The notes under the pieces were generated by a model. It was given only the letters and a program-made list of their open reading frames with translations, was not told the DNA's origin and did no database searches. Source: Streptomyces lanatus (lineage in GTDB: Bacteria; Actinomycetota; Actinomycetes; Streptomycetales; Streptomycetaceae). Taken from it: DNA of 64,000 nucleotides. Both the position numbers and the translations under genes were made by a program. The stretch is from the NCBI RefSeq assembly GCF_014655715.1, contig NZ_BNBM01000007.1, positions 62,001 to 126,000 on the forward strand, written 5' to 3'. Below are positions 49,662 to 59,214 of this stretch, piece by piece. How positions within the stretch are numbered: position 1 is the stretch's first letter; each line of letters begins with the position of its first letter.

Positions 49662-50420
49662 ATGGCCGAAAACAGGGCATCCGCGAACGGAACGGGATAC
49701 ACGGAGGGCGTCCCGTGCTGGGTCGACGCCCAGCTTTCCGACGTGGCGGCGGGCAGGCGGTTCTACGGCGAGGTCTTCGGGTGGGACTTCGAGGAGGCCT
49801 ACGACTCCACCGTGTGGGCCCGGCTGAAGGGCGAGCGGGTCGCCGCGCTGGCCCGCAAGACGGACGGACGGCTGCCCTCCGTATGGACGGTGTACTTCGC
49901 CACCCCGGACGCCCGGGCGCTGGCGGAGCGGATCCGCGGGGCGGGCGGGCAGGTCGTCGTCCCGCCGGTGCCGATCGGGCCCGGGCTGGGCGACGCCGCG
50001 CTGGTCACCGATCCCGAGGGCGCCGTCTTCGCGCTCTGGCAGGCGGGCAGCCACCCCGGCTTCGGCCGGCGGCACGAGATCGGCACCTTCGCCTGGGCGC
50101 AGCTCTACGCCCGGGACACCGAGGCCGCCAACGCCTTCTACGGCGGGCTCTTCGAGGACGCCCTGTTCGGTCCGGACGCGAAGCCCGACTTCGGCCGTGC
50201 GGCCGTCTCCGAGGTCTTCTCCGAGATGATGCCGCCCCATTTCGTGGTCCACTTCCGGGTGGCGTCCTGCGAGGAGGCCCTCGGCACGGTGAACCGGCTC
50301 GGCGGCCGGGTGCAGGTGCCGCCCTTCGAAACGTCGTACGGCACGGTCGCCGTGGTCAGCGACGATCAGGGGGCGTCCTTCGCGGTTCTGGAGCGCCGGG
50401 CGGAACCCGTGGAACCCTGA
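49662..50420 (+). CDS. kbpA: VOC/glyoxalase-fold protein, KbpA-like AfsK-binding protein
   Basis: A 252-residue protein made of two vicinal-oxygen-chelate half-domains (about 16-130 and 135-245), each with the WVDAQLSDVAAGRRFYGEVFGWDF or WAQLYARDTEAANAFYGGLF pattern. From memory, S. coelicolor KbpA is a 252-residue protein encoded just upstream of afsK that binds AfsK and dampens its autophosphorylation. Position and length match here. ATG at 49662. The gap to afsK is 227 nt. Confidence 0.75.
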   Translation: MAENRASANGTGYTEGVPCWVDAQLSDVAAGRRFYGEVFGWDFEEAYDSTVWARLKGERVAALARKTDGRLPSVWTVYFATPDARALAERIRGAGGQVVVPPVPIGPGLGDAALVTDPEGAVFALWQAGSHPGFGRRHEIGTFAWAQLYARDTEAANAFYGGLFEDALFGPDAKPDFGRAAVSEVFSEMMPPHFVVHFRVASCEEALGTVNRLGGRVQVPPFETSYGTVAVVSDDQGASFAVLERRAEPVEP

Positions 50421-50647
50421 CCGCACTCTTACCTTCGGCGTCCCACCATGCGAACCGGCGCTTCCCGCGACCGCCGGAGTGTGCTTTTGTCCCAAGACAC
50501 CCCGTTCCGCCCTCGGGTTCGCAACCACGCCCTCGGACAGGAAGAATCGGGGTGTGTGCCGCCAAGGCGGTGGCGGTGGTGAGACGCTGCACGGGGTCGC
50601 GTACATATGTGGGTGGACGGGGCCCGTACGGGGAGGTGGCAGGCAGA

Positions 50648-53002
50648 GTGGTGGATCAGCTGACGCAGCACGATCCGCGCAGGATCGGGCCGTTCGAGGT
50701 GCTCGGACGACTGGGTGCCGGCGGCATGGGGCTGGTCTATCTCGCGCGCTCGGCTTCGGGCCGGCGCGTGGCGATCAAGACCGTGCGTACGGAGCTCGCC
50801 GAGGACCAGCTGTTCCGTGTCCGCTTCACGCGTGAGGTGGAGGCGGCCCGGGCGGTTTCCGGCTTCTACACGGCGGCCGTCGTCGACGCCGACCCGCGTG
50901 CGGCCGTGCCGTGGCTGGCCACCGCGTATGTCCCCGCGCCCTCCCTCGAAGAGATAGTGAACGAGTGCGGGCCGATGCCGGCCCAGGCGGTGCGCTGGCT
51001 GGCGGCGGGTGTGGCGGAGGCCCTCCAGTCGATCCATGGCGCCGGGCTCGTCCACCGCGACCTGAAGCCGTCCAATGTGCTCGTGGTCGAGGACGGTCCC
51101 CGCGTCATCGACTTCGGTATCGCGTCGGGTGTGTCGAACACGCGTTTGACGATGACCAACGTCGCCGTCGGCACCCCCGCCTATATGTCGCCGGAGCAGG
51201 CGAAGGACTCCCGCAGCGTGACCGGCGCGAGCGATGTCTTCTCGCTGGGCTCCATGCTGGTGTTCGCCGCCACCGGACACCCCCCGTTCCATGGCGCCAA
51301 CCCGGTCGAGACGGTCTTCATGCTGCTGCGCGAGGGCCCCGACCTCGAAGGCCTCCCGGACGAGCTGCGTCCGCTGATCGAGTCCCTGATGCAGATGGAG
51401 GCCACCGGCCGCCCCAACCCGGCCGACCTCCAGGCCCAGCTGGCCCCGCACCTCTTCGGCTCCGGCTCCGACGACAGCGGTACGGCGTCCGCGTGGCTGC
51501 CCGAGCGCGCGGTGAGCCTGATCGAGTCCCGCCGGGGCGGCCGTCCCGCGACCAAGCCCTCCTCGTCGGGCCGCAGCGGGGGCGGCCGTATCGCCCCCGG
51601 CCCCGGGCCCGTGCCGCCCCCGCCCTCGCACGACCCGGTGGTCCCGCAGCCCGTCCCGGTCGGCGCCCCCGACACCGGCCCAGTCCGCCTCGCGGGCGCC
51701 GCCGTCCCGATCGGCCCCGGCCCCCGGGTCGCCGACGCCCGCGCGGCCGCCATGCAGGCGCCCCCGCCGGAGGCCGGCCTGGTCGCCTCCTGGTCCAAGC
51801 CCCGCCCCGGCGTCAACGGCGCCGACCCCGCCGTCAGCCCCGCCGTGCCGCCCGTGCCGCCGGAGACCGCGTCCGGCTGGCGGCCCTGGCGTTTCCGCAT
51901 GTCGAACGACGTCTGGGGCACCCCGGCCGTCGACGGCGACCTCGTCTACGTCACCTCCTTCGAGGTGCACGCCCTTGACGTGGCCACCGGCCGCCGCCGC
52001 TTCAAGACGCGGGACGTCGCCTGGTCGATGGCGGTCGCGGACGGCCGTATCCACGCCTCCGACGGCCCCACCCTGTTCGCCCTGGAATGCAGGGAGGGCG
52101 GCGATCTGTGGCGGCTCCAGACGGACGCCTGGGTCTACTCCCTCAAGGCCGAGCGCGGCACCGTCGTCACCGGCACCCGCGGCGGCGGCGTCCAGGCCTG
52201 GGAGGCGTCCAACGGCCAGAAGCTCTGGGAGATCACCGGCGCCCAGACCGACTTCGAGTCCCCGGAAGCCGGCCCCGCGCTGTACGACGGCACCGTGTAC
52301 GTCTGGCAGGACGCCCGTCTGAAGGCCCTGGACGCCCGGACCGGCGACGAGCGCTGGTCGTACCCGATCGGGGACGCCGCGTCCTGCGGCGGGGTGCCGG
52401 TGCGGGTGGCGCAGGCCCACGACGGCTATGTGTACGTCTCGGCCGGCACGCGTGTGCTCGCGCTCGACGTCATGAGCGGCCACGTCCGCTGGCACTTCGA
52501 GGCCCCCGCGGTCTTCCTGTGTCCGCCGACCTTCGTGCCGGGCCCCGCGGTGACCGGCGGCGGTGTGTACCTCGCCGACTACCTCGGCACGGTGTACGCC
52601 CTCGACGCCACCGACGGCCGCGACCGCTGGCGCATCGCCACCGAGTCCCGTTCCTCGATCGAGCCGGTGCTGGTGGCCGGGGGCCATGTGCACGTCGGCA
52701 GCGGCAAGGGCCTGTACACGCTGGACGCGGTCACCGGGACGCCGAAGTGGCGCTTCCAGGCGGGCGGCGACGTCGTGGGCGCCCCGGCGGTCGCCGAGGG
52801 CCGGATCCACTTCGGCTCCACCGACCATCTGCTGTACACCCTGAAGGCCGATGACGGCCGACTGAGATGGAAGCTCGCCACGGGCGGCGAGATCACCGGC
52901 TCCCCGGTGGTGAAGGACGGGGTGGTGTACGCGTGCAGCAAGGACCGGTGCGTCTACGCGCTGGACGCGGAGAAGGGCACGGGAACGGCACGGACCGCCT
53001 AG
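50648..53002 (+). CDS. afsK: serine/threonine protein kinase AfsK
   Basis: A 784-residue kinase. Kinase domain about 14-280: GAGGMG loop 23-28, VAIK Lys44, HRDLKPSN with Asp138, DFG at 155-157, activation-loop VSNTRLTMT with Thr168, the autophosphorylation site reported for S. coelicolor AfsK. A Pro-rich linker (about 290-400) leads to a C-terminal PQQ/WD-like beta-propeller with repeats such as VYVTSFEVHALDVATGRRR and VYACSKDRCVYALDAEKG. There is no membrane helix. AfsK phosphorylates AfsR to switch on afsS and antibiotic synthesis, and also affects hyphal branching. The GTG start gives MVDQLTQHDPRR. Confidence 0.93.
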   Translation: MVDQLTQHDPRRIGPFEVLGRLGAGGMGLVYLARSASGRRVAIKTVRTELAEDQLFRVRFTREVEAARAVSGFYTAAVVDADPRAAVPWLATAYVPAPSLEEIVNECGPMPAQAVRWLAAGVAEALQSIHGAGLVHRDLKPSNVLVVEDGPRVIDFGIASGVSNTRLTMTNVAVGTPAYMSPEQAKDSRSVTGASDVFSLGSMLVFAATGHPPFHGANPVETVFMLLREGPDLEGLPDELRPLIESLMQMEATGRPNPADLQAQLAPHLFGSGSDDSGTASAWLPERAVSLIESRRGGRPATKPSSSGRSGGGRIAPGPGPVPPPPSHDPVVPQPVPVGAPDTGPVRLAGAAVPIGPGPRVADARAAAMQAPPPEAGLVASWSKPRPGVNGADPAVSPAVPPVPPETASGWRPWRFRMSNDVWGTPAVDGDLVYVTSFEVHALDVATGRRRFKTRDVAWSMAVADGRIHASDGPTLFALECREGGDLWRLQTDAWVYSLKAERGTVVTGTRGGGVQAWEASNGQKLWEITGAQTDFESPEAGPALYDGTVYVWQDARLKALDARTGDERWSYPIGDAASCGGVPVRVAQAHDGYVYVSAGTRVLALDVMSGHVRWHFEAPAVFLCPPTFVPGPAVTGGGVYLADYLGTVYALDATDGRDRWRIATESRSSIEPVLVAGGHVHVGSGKGLYTLDAVTGTPKWRFQAGGDVVGAPAVAEGRIHFGSTDHLLYTLKADDGRLRWKLATGGEITGSPVVKDGVVYACSKDRCVYALDAEKGTGTARTA

Positions 53003-53182
53003 CCGGAGCTGTGTGACGGCCGTCGTGCCGGTGCACGGAAGGGATCCGGACGGCGGCCGTCCCAGGGGAACGGTCATCTTCACCGCTCTTACACGAGACG
53101 CTACGCCGGGTGAGCGCTTACCGCCATGTGACCGCTGCTAGCGTGACGTGTTCACGATCACGACACCGGGGGATGAAACACC

Positions 53183-53692
53183 GTGAAGCTTCGCCATGTC
53201 CGCGCTGTGGCCGTTTTCGCCTGCGTGGTGATCGCCCTGACCGGAGCCCGCCGCTCACACGGGGGCGGGTGCGACGACAGCTCGAACTCCAGCGGCTCGT
53301 CGAGCAGTTCGGGCGGCAGCACGCATCACTACGACGACGATGACGACTACGGCACCGGCTCGACGTCGGGCGGCGGCTCGACCTCGACCGCGTCCGCGGA
53401 ACCCACCGCCGACGTGCGGATCACCAGCTGTGTGTACGACCCGAGCCGGGGCATCGTCGCCCGGGTCGAGGCCACCAACAGCAACACCTTCACCACCTAC
53501 ACCTACGAGTTCGGCGTGGCCTTCGAGGACCCCGACGGCGCGCCCGTGCGCACCAGTTCGTCCGCCATCCCGTATGTCGATGCCGGCGCCACCGAGACCC
53601 TCGACGTGGCCGCCTCCTATGTCGCCGACTCGGGCGAGAACACCAGCGGTGTCACCTGCACCCTGGAGAACGTGACCCGCGAGGCGCAGTAG
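53183..53692 (+). CDS. secreted or lipid-anchored protein with acidic Ser/Gly linker
   Basis: A 169-residue exported protein. The signal (MKLRHVRAVAVFACVVIALTGA) is followed by GGGC near residue 30 and a low-complexity Ser/Gly/Asp linker with an HHYDDDDDY patch. The C-terminal domain of about 90 residues begins ADVRITSCVYDPSRGIVARVEATN, an FxLYD-like beta domain with two Cys. The Asp/His patch may bind metal. GTG at 53183 has GGGGGA upstream. It lies between afsK and the catabolic operon. Function unknown. Confidence 0.75.
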   Translation: MKLRHVRAVAVFACVVIALTGARRSHGGGCDDSSNSSGSSSSSGGSTHHYDDDDDYGTGSTSGGGSTSTASAEPTADVRITSCVYDPSRGIVARVEATNSNTFTTYTYEFGVAFEDPDGAPVRTSSSAIPYVDAGATETLDVAASYVADSGENTSGVTCTLENVTREAQ

Positions 53693-53693
53693 C

Positions 53694-54464
53694 TCAGCGC
53701 AGCCGGTGATCGCGGCGCCGCGCCCGGAAGAGTTCCTCCTGCCGCTCGTCCGGCAGGTTCCCGAGCGCGATCAGGTGCGGCGCCTGCGCGAAAGCCCGGT
53801 CCAGGGCGGCCTCCTTGGCCGCCCACAGCGCCCGTACCGTCCCCTCCACCCCCTCCGCCGGATACCCGGCGAGGACGCCGGCGCAATCCACGGCGGCGGC
53901 CAGCGCCCGCCCCGGCTCGGTGACTTCGGAGACCAGCCCGATCTCGTACGCCCGCCGCGCCGACAGCCGCTCCGCGCTTCCCATCAGTGCCATCCGCGCG
54001 GCCTCCCCGTACGGCATCCGCAGCGCCATCAGCATCGACTCGTAGGCGCTGACCATGCCGTAGGTGGTGTGCGGGTCGAAGAAGGCGGCGGTCGGGTCGG
54101 CGACGAGGAAGTCCGCCTCGCCGAGGAGGTAGAAGGCGCCGCCGCAGGCCATGCCCGTCACGGCGGCGACGACCGGCTTCCACAGGTCGTTGGACTTCGG
54201 CCCGACCCGCAGCAGCGGATCGTCCTGCATGTACGGCGAGTTGGGCTGGGGGACCAGGGCCTCCCGGTCGAGCCCCGTGCAGAACGCCCGCTCCCCGGCA
54301 CCGGTGAGCACCACGGCCCGTACGGCATCGTCGAACCTCAACTCTCGCCACGCGGCGATGAGTTCGTCCCGCATCGCGAGGTCGATGGCGTTGAGGCGTT
54401 CGGGCCGGTCGAGGGTGACGACGGCGACGCCGGTGTCCTTGTCGGCGGTGACGGTGAGGCTCAT
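53694..54464 (-). CDS. enoyl-CoA hydratase/isomerase family protein
   Basis: A 256-residue crotonase-fold protein. The oxyanion motifs are ERAFCTGLDRE and VTGMACGGAFYLLGEADFLVAD; the following DPHTTYGMVSAYE lacks the usual paired Glu, so it may be an isomerase or hydrolase rather than a hydratase. Its ATG overlaps the DUF35 stop by 4 nt. It is the last gene of the thiolase-DUF35-hydratase operon. It converges on the secreted-protein gene with 1 nt between. Confidence 0.87.
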   Translation of the reverse strand: MSLTVTADKDTGVAVVTLDRPERLNAIDLAMRDELIAAWRELRFDDAVRAVVLTGAGERAFCTGLDREALVPQPNSPYMQDDPLLRVGPKSNDLWKPVVAAVTGMACGGAFYLLGEADFLVADPTAAFFDPHTTYGMVSAYESMLMALRMPYGEAARMALMGSAERLSARRAYEIGLVSEVTEPGRALAAAVDCAGVLAGYPAEGVEGTVRALWAAKEAALDRAFAQAPHLIALGNLPDERQEELFRARRRDHRLR

Positions 54465-54877
54465 GGCCGCTCCAGGACCCACTGCGGGAGCCCGGTGCCG
54501 CCGAAGACGGCCTGGACCTTGGCGCCGATGCGGATCCGGTCCGGGGGCAGGGAGTTCAGGGGCGCGCCGGGGCCGGTGACGAGGTTGCCGACCAGGCGGA
54601 TGCGGGGTGCGTCGGCGAGTTCGACGACGATGACGTTGTACGGGGCCTGCGCGGCGTACTCGGGCAGCAGGGGCGGATGCGGGACGACGTACGACCAGAT
54701 CCGGCCGTGGCCGGAGACCCTGCGCCACTCGCTCGCGAAGGACTGGCAGTGCGGGCAGCAGGGGCGGGGCGGGAAGCGGGGTTCGGCGCAGTCGGCGCAG
54801 GTCTGGACGCGGAGTTCGCCCTGCGCGGCGTACTGCCAGAAGGGGGCGCCGTCGGGGTCGGTGACGGGGGAGAGCAT
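54461..54877 (-). CDS. DUF35 zinc-ribbon/OB-fold protein
   Basis: A 138-residue protein. The zinc ribbon is CADCAEPRFPPRPCCPHCQ and the OB-fold follows (GRIWSYVVPHPPLLPEY; NVIVVELADAPRIRLVGNL). It lies 15 nt after the thiolase gene and is coupled to the hydratase gene, so it should form a complex with that thiolase as in mycobacterial and archaeal thiolase-DUF35 assemblies. Confidence 0.88.
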   Translation of the reverse strand: MLSPVTDPDGAPFWQYAAQGELRVQTCADCAEPRFPPRPCCPHCQSFASEWRRVSGHGRIWSYVVPHPPLLPEYAAQAPYNVIVVELADAPRIRLVGNLVTGPGAPLNSLPPDRIRIGAKVQAVFGGTGLPQWVLERP

Positions 54878-54892
54878 CCGTGGATCAACTCC

Positions 54893-56041
54893 TCAGTTTC
54901 GCAGCAGCAGCGCGGAGGTGGGGACGCCTTCGCCGGCGGTGACGAGGCAGGTCGCGGCGCCGGGGACCTGGGCGGTGCCGGTGCCGCGCAGCTGCCGTAC
55001 GCCTTCGTTGATGAGGTTGAAGCCGTGGACGTAGGCCTCGCTGAGCCCGCCGCCGCCGGTGTTCAGCGGCAGCCGCCCGCCGATCTCCAGGGCGCCCTGC
55101 TCGGTGAACGCCCCGCCCTCGCCCCGTCCGCAGAAGCCGTAGCCCTCCAGGGAGAGCGGTATGAGCGCGGTGAACGCGTCGTAGATCTGGGCGACGTCCA
55201 CGTCCTGCGGGGTGAGGTCGGCGTGCTTCCACAGATGCCGGGCGGCGGTCCAGGCCGGGCCGGTGAGCGGGTCGTCGTTCCAGTAGTTGACCATGCCGTG
55301 GTGCTGGGCGGGCAGGCCCTGGGCGGCGGAGTGGACGTAGACGGGGCGCCATCGGCAGTCGCGGGCCCGCTCCCGGCTCACGACCACGCACGCCAGCGCC
55401 CCGTCCGTCTCCAGGCAGTTGTCGAAGAGGCAGAGCGGTTCGCTGATCCAGCGGGAGGTCATGTACATCTCGCGGGTCAGGGGACGCTCGTACATGATCG
55501 CGGCCGGGTTCTGGTTGGCGCGGTTGCGGCAGGCGAGGGCGACGTTGAAGAGGTGGTCGCGGGTCGCGCCGTACTCGTGCATATAGCGGCGGGTGAGCAT
55601 GGCGATCTCGTCGACGGGGCGCAGCAGGCCGTACGGCCTGGTCCACTGGGCCGGGGTGGGGAGCTGGGCCGTGGTGTTGCGCCAGGGGCGGGGCCCGCTC
55701 CCCCTCTTCCTCGACCGCCAGGCGACGCCGACCGACGCCTGCCCGGCGGCGATGGCGGCGGCCAGATGCGCGACGGTGGCACACGAACCGCCGCCCCCGT
55801 AGCCGACCTTGCTGAAGAAGGTGAGGTCGCCGAGGCCGACAGCCTTCGCCAGCTCGACCTCGTCGGTCTCCTCCATGGTGTAGCTGGCCAGGGCGTCGAC
55901 CTCGCCCGGGGCGATCCCGGCGTCGTCGAGGGCGGCGAGGACGGCACGGCAGGCGAGGGTCCGCTCGTCCTCGGGGAGGTGCTTGGCGAAGGGGGTCTGT
56001 CCGATGCCGACGATCGCGGTGGCGTCCTTGAGTCCGGCCAT
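54893..56041 (-). CDS. thiolase-superfamily lipid-transfer/acetyl-CoA acyltransferase-like protein
   Basis: A 382-residue thiolase-fold protein. GGGGSCATVAHLAAAIAAG contains Cys87 at the nucleophile site. QIYDAFTALIPLSLEGYGFCGRGEGGAF and LNTGGGGLSEAYVHGFNLINE are typical. Unlike the paralogue at 44.4 kb it keeps the Cys, so thiolytic cleavage of a 3-ketoacyl-CoA is plausible. ATG at 56041. It leads the leftward operon, divergent from a FadD3-like ligase, with two operator copies between. Confidence 0.87.
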   Translation of the reverse strand: MAGLKDATAIVGIGQTPFAKHLPEDERTLACRAVLAALDDAGIAPGEVDALASYTMEETDEVELAKAVGLGDLTFFSKVGYGGGGSCATVAHLAAAIAAGQASVGVAWRSRKRGSGPRPWRNTTAQLPTPAQWTRPYGLLRPVDEIAMLTRRYMHEYGATRDHLFNVALACRNRANQNPAAIMYERPLTREMYMTSRWISEPLCLFDNCLETDGALACVVVSRERARDCRWRPVYVHSAAQGLPAQHHGMVNYWNDDPLTGPAWTAARHLWKHADLTPQDVDVAQIYDAFTALIPLSLEGYGFCGRGEGGAFTEQGALEIGGRLPLNTGGGGLSEAYVHGFNLINEGVRQLRGTGTAQVPGAATCLVTAGEGVPTSALLLRN

Positions 56042-56070
56042 GTGCGCACCTCCGCATGCTGAAGCGGCTG

Positions 56071-56085
56071 CTGACAGGGCGTCAG
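56071..56085. promoter_or_regulatory. TetR-type operator candidate 10 (CTGACA GGG CGTCAG)
   Basis: One mismatch from consensus, 29 nt before the thiolase start. Part of a pair spaced 27 bp centre-to-centre in the divergent region. Confidence 0.75.
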
Positions 56086-56097
56086 GCTACAGCTAAT

Positions 56098-56112
56098 CTG
56101 ACGGACAGTCAG
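56098..56112. promoter_or_regulatory. TetR-type operator candidate 11 (CTGACG GAC AGTCAG)
   Basis: One mismatch from consensus, 20 nt before the GTG of the FadD3-like ligase. The same 27-bp pair spacing occurs at 19.95 kb. Confidence 0.77.
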
Positions 56113-56132
56113 CTAGTGGTCTGGAGGCTGTT

Positions 56133-57707
56133 GTGCGCGGTGACTTGGAGTGGGGCAGCATTCCGGAACTCGTGCGGTCCGCGGCCGAGCGGTACGCGGA
56201 CGCCGAGGCGGTGGTGGACGGCCGCACCCGGATCTCGTACGCCGAACTGGGCGCCCGCGTCGAGCGCTCGACGGCGGCCTGTGTGGCCAACGGCATCGCG
56301 CCGGGCGACCGGGTCGCGATCTGGGCCCCGAACACCCTGGACTGGATCGTGGCGGCACTGGGCGCGGTGTCGGCCGGGGCGGTGCTGGTGCCGCTGAACA
56401 CCCGCTTCAAGGGCGGTGAGGCGGCCGATGTGCTGCGCAGGAGCGGGGCGCGGCTGCTGTTCGTGACGGGCACGTTCCTGGGGACGTCGTATGTGGCGTC
56501 GCTGCGGCGGGCGGTCGCGGAGGGGCCCGGCCTGCCGGACCTGGAGCAGGTGGTGGTGCTGTCGGACGACGCCCCCGCGGACTACCGCACCTGGAAGGAC
56601 TTCCTGGCCAGCGGCGACGGGGTGGACGCGACGGAGGTACGGGCGGTCTCGGCGGCCGTGTCCGGCTCCTGGGCCTCGGACATCGTCTTCACGTCCGGGA
56701 CGACGGGCCGCCCCAAGGGCGCGGTGATCACCCACGCGCAGACCTTGCGGGCGTACGAGGTGTGGAGCGACCTGGCGGGCCTGCGCCAGGGCGACCGCTA
56801 CCTCATCGTGAACCCCTTCTTCCACACCTTCGGCTACAAGGCGGGGGTGATCGCCTGCCTCATGCGGGGCGCGACGATGATCCCGCAGCCGGTGTTCAAC
56901 GTCGGCACGGCGCTGGCGAACATCGCGGCGGAACGGGTGTCGGTGCTGCCGGGCCCGCCGACCCTGCACCAGTCCCTCCTCGACCACCCGGCGCGGGACA
57001 CCCACGACCTGTCCGCGCTGCGGCTGGTGGTGACGGGCGCCGCGGTGGTACCGCTGCGACTGGTGGAGCGGCTGCGCGGCGAGCTGGGCGTGGAGACGGT
57101 CCTGACGGCATACGGCCTGTCCGAGGCCAGCGGCATCGTCACGATGTGCCGGCGCGGCGACGATCCCACGGTCATCGCGTCGACGTCGGGCCGTGCGATA
57201 CCCGGCACCGAGGTCCGAGTCGAGGCACCGCCCGGCGAACCCGGCGAGGTCCTGGTCCGCGGCTTCAACGTCATGCGCGGCTACTACGAGGACCCGGCGG
57301 CCACGGCCGAGGTGCTGACCGAGGACGGCTGGCTGCGGACGGGAGACGTGGGGGTCCTGGACGACGCGGGCAATCTCCGCATCACCGACCGCATCAAGGA
57401 CATGTTCATCGTCGGCGGCTTCAACGCCTACCCGGCGGAGATCGAGCAGCTGCTGGGCCTGCATCCCGACGTCGCCGACGTCGCCGTGATCGGCGTACCG
57501 GACGCACGGCTCGGGGAGGCCGGGAAGGCGTTCGTGGTGCGGCGGCCGGGGGCCGTGCTGACCGGGGACGACCTGATCGCCTGGGCGCGGCGGGAGATGG
57601 CGAACTACAAGGTGCCGCGGGCGGTGGAGTTCGTGACGGAGCTGCCGCGGAACGCCAGCGGGAAGGTGGTGAAGGGGGAGCTGCGGCGCGGGTCGCGCAC
57701 ACCCTAA
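56133..57707 (+). CDS. acyl-CoA ligase, FadD3-like
   Basis: A 524-residue AMP-forming ligase. P-loop DIVFTSGTTGRPKG, AYGLSEASG, TGDVGVL, hinge DRIKDMFIVGGFN, C-terminal Lys in NASGKVVKGEL. Long stretches such as NPFFHTFGYKAGVIACL, VLPGPPTLHQSLLDHPAR and VTGAAVVPLRLVERL closely resemble mycobacterial FadD3 (HIP-CoA synthetase of steroid C/D-ring degradation). The true substrate in this organism is unknown. GTG at 56133 has TGGAGG. Its stop overlaps the convergent next gene by 4 nt. Confidence 0.88.
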   Translation: MRGDLEWGSIPELVRSAAERYADAEAVVDGRTRISYAELGARVERSTAACVANGIAPGDRVAIWAPNTLDWIVAALGAVSAGAVLVPLNTRFKGGEAADVLRRSGARLLFVTGTFLGTSYVASLRRAVAEGPGLPDLEQVVVLSDDAPADYRTWKDFLASGDGVDATEVRAVSAAVSGSWASDIVFTSGTTGRPKGAVITHAQTLRAYEVWSDLAGLRQGDRYLIVNPFFHTFGYKAGVIACLMRGATMIPQPVFNVGTALANIAAERVSVLPGPPTLHQSLLDHPARDTHDLSALRLVVTGAAVVPLRLVERLRGELGVETVLTAYGLSEASGIVTMCRRGDDPTVIASTSGRAIPGTEVRVEAPPGEPGEVLVRGFNVMRGYYEDPAATAEVLTEDGWLRTGDVGVLDDAGNLRITDRIKDMFIVGGFNAYPAEIEQLLGLHPDVADVAVIGVPDARLGEAGKAFVVRRPGAVLTGDDLIAWARREMANYKVPRAVEFVTELPRNASGKVVKGELRRGSRTP

Positions 57708-59059
57708 ACCGGTGCGCCGACGCGTTGTTGGCCGTGGCGGGGGCGCTTGAGCTGGGTGGGGACGGTGGCCGGGGAGAGCGACCTCGTCGGGTTCTCCGCC
57801 ATGACGACCGCCAGCGAGCACCACAGCAGCATGTCGATCCGGTCCAGGTTGGCCGGGTGGTCCATCATGCTCATCAGGAAGAACCCGGTCAGCGCGGCGA
57901 GGCCGACCGTGCCGATCACCGACTTGGCGCGGGCCGCCCGGGCCGCCGAGTACAGGGCGATCACGGCGATCGCGGTGACGGCGAGGAGGCCCAGGGGGCC
58001 CGCCTCCACCAGCCAGTTGAGCCACAGGTTGTGGGCGTGGACGAAGGTACGGTCGCCGGGCGCGGTCGCGGATATGACGGCGCCGGAACGGCCCAGGCCC
58101 ACGCCGAGGGGGTTGTCCGCGGCCAGCGACAGCGCCGCCTCCCAGGCCTGGCCCCGCACTCCCAGGGAGTTCCCGGCGCGGGACACGGCCCAGATGGCGC
58201 CGGCCGCGGCGAGCAGGGCCAGGGTGCCGAGGGCGGCGAAGAGCCGGCGTCGCGCGCGGTCGGCGAGCCGGGGCGCCAGCCAGTAGGCGCCGGCGAGGAC
58301 GAGGAGACCGGCGGCACCGGCGACGTACCCGGCGCGCGAGAAGGTGGTCAGCAGGGCGCCGTAGCCGATCACCAGGAGGGTGACGACCGCGGTACGGCCC
58401 GTACGCTCGTCCACGCTCACCGCGGCCAGCAGTGCGAACGGCAGGAGCAGCACCAGGAACGCGGCCAGCAGGTTCGGGTTGGAGAAGGTGCCGGTGGCGC
58501 GGATGAGGACACCGTCGCCGCCCGCGTCGCAGGCGATGTCGGTGAGCAGCCCGGTGCGGCAGAAGCCGGTCGGGGTCTCGTTGGTGACCTGCGAGAAGGC
58601 GTTGGTGGCGGCCGCCGCGACGCCGGTCAGGGCGAGGACGCCGATCGCGCGCCACGACTCGGGCTGGGTGCGGCGGACGGCTACGACCAGGTAGTAGCAG
58701 GCGATGACGGTGAGCAGGCCGCGCAACGGGGCCGTGGGTTGTCCGCTGCGGTACGTCGCCACGGCCGACGCGGCGGTCAGCAGCGCGACGGGCAGGTCCA
58801 GCCGCGTCCGGAAGTCCCGCAGCCGCGCCCGGGGCCTGCCCCGTACCGGGACGACCAGGGCGACGATCCCGAGGAGCAGCGCGAGCCGCGTCGGCGTGAC
58901 GATCCCGATGAGCGGGTCGTCCGGGAAGAAGTCCGTGGCCGAGTCCAGCAGCACGACGGCCACCGCGCCCAGCGGGACGAACTGCACGAACTTGACGAGC
59001 GCCGACGGCTGTCCGGCGCCCGCCGCCGCGCTCTGCTCGGATGCCATGTCGGATGCCAT
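57704..59059 (-). CDS. O-antigen ligase/polymerase-family membrane protein
   Basis: A 451-residue protein with about ten to twelve membrane helices. The Wzy_C/O-antigen ligase signature region is NPLGVGLGRSGAVI followed by VHAHNLWLNWLVEAGPLGLLAV. It may ligate or polymerise a surface polysaccharide or act on an undecaprenyl-linked glycan. ATG 59059 or ATG 59047 are possible starts; neither has a strong ribosome site. It separates the catabolic module from afsS. Confidence 0.8.
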   Translation of the reverse strand: MASDMASEQSAAAGAGQPSALVKFVQFVPLGAVAVVLLDSATDFFPDDPLIGIVTPTRLALLLGIVALVVPVRGRPRARLRDFRTRLDLPVALLTAASAVATYRSGQPTAPLRGLLTVIACYYLVVAVRRTQPESWRAIGVLALTGVAAAATNAFSQVTNETPTGFCRTGLLTDIACDAGGDGVLIRATGTFSNPNLLAAFLVLLLPFALLAAVSVDERTGRTAVVTLLVIGYGALLTTFSRAGYVAGAAGLLVLAGAYWLAPRLADRARRRLFAALGTLALLAAAGAIWAVSRAGNSLGVRGQAWEAALSLAADNPLGVGLGRSGAVISATAPGDRTFVHAHNLWLNWLVEAGPLGLLAVTAIAVIALYSAARAARAKSVIGTVGLAALTGFFLMSMMDHPANLDRIDMLLWCSLAVVMAENPTRSLSPATVPTQLKRPRHGQQRVGAPV

Positions 59060-59214
59060 GACACCCGAGGGTGGCGGCCGGGTGCGACGGGTGGGTGTCG
59101 GGAGGGGGAACAGGGCGTCACCGTGGGACGGACACCGCCGTGAACCCTCCGGACACGCCTCGGCCGCGGCGACTCCCCTCCGGGCCGCCGCGGCCGATCC
59201 CCGTGCGATGAGGC

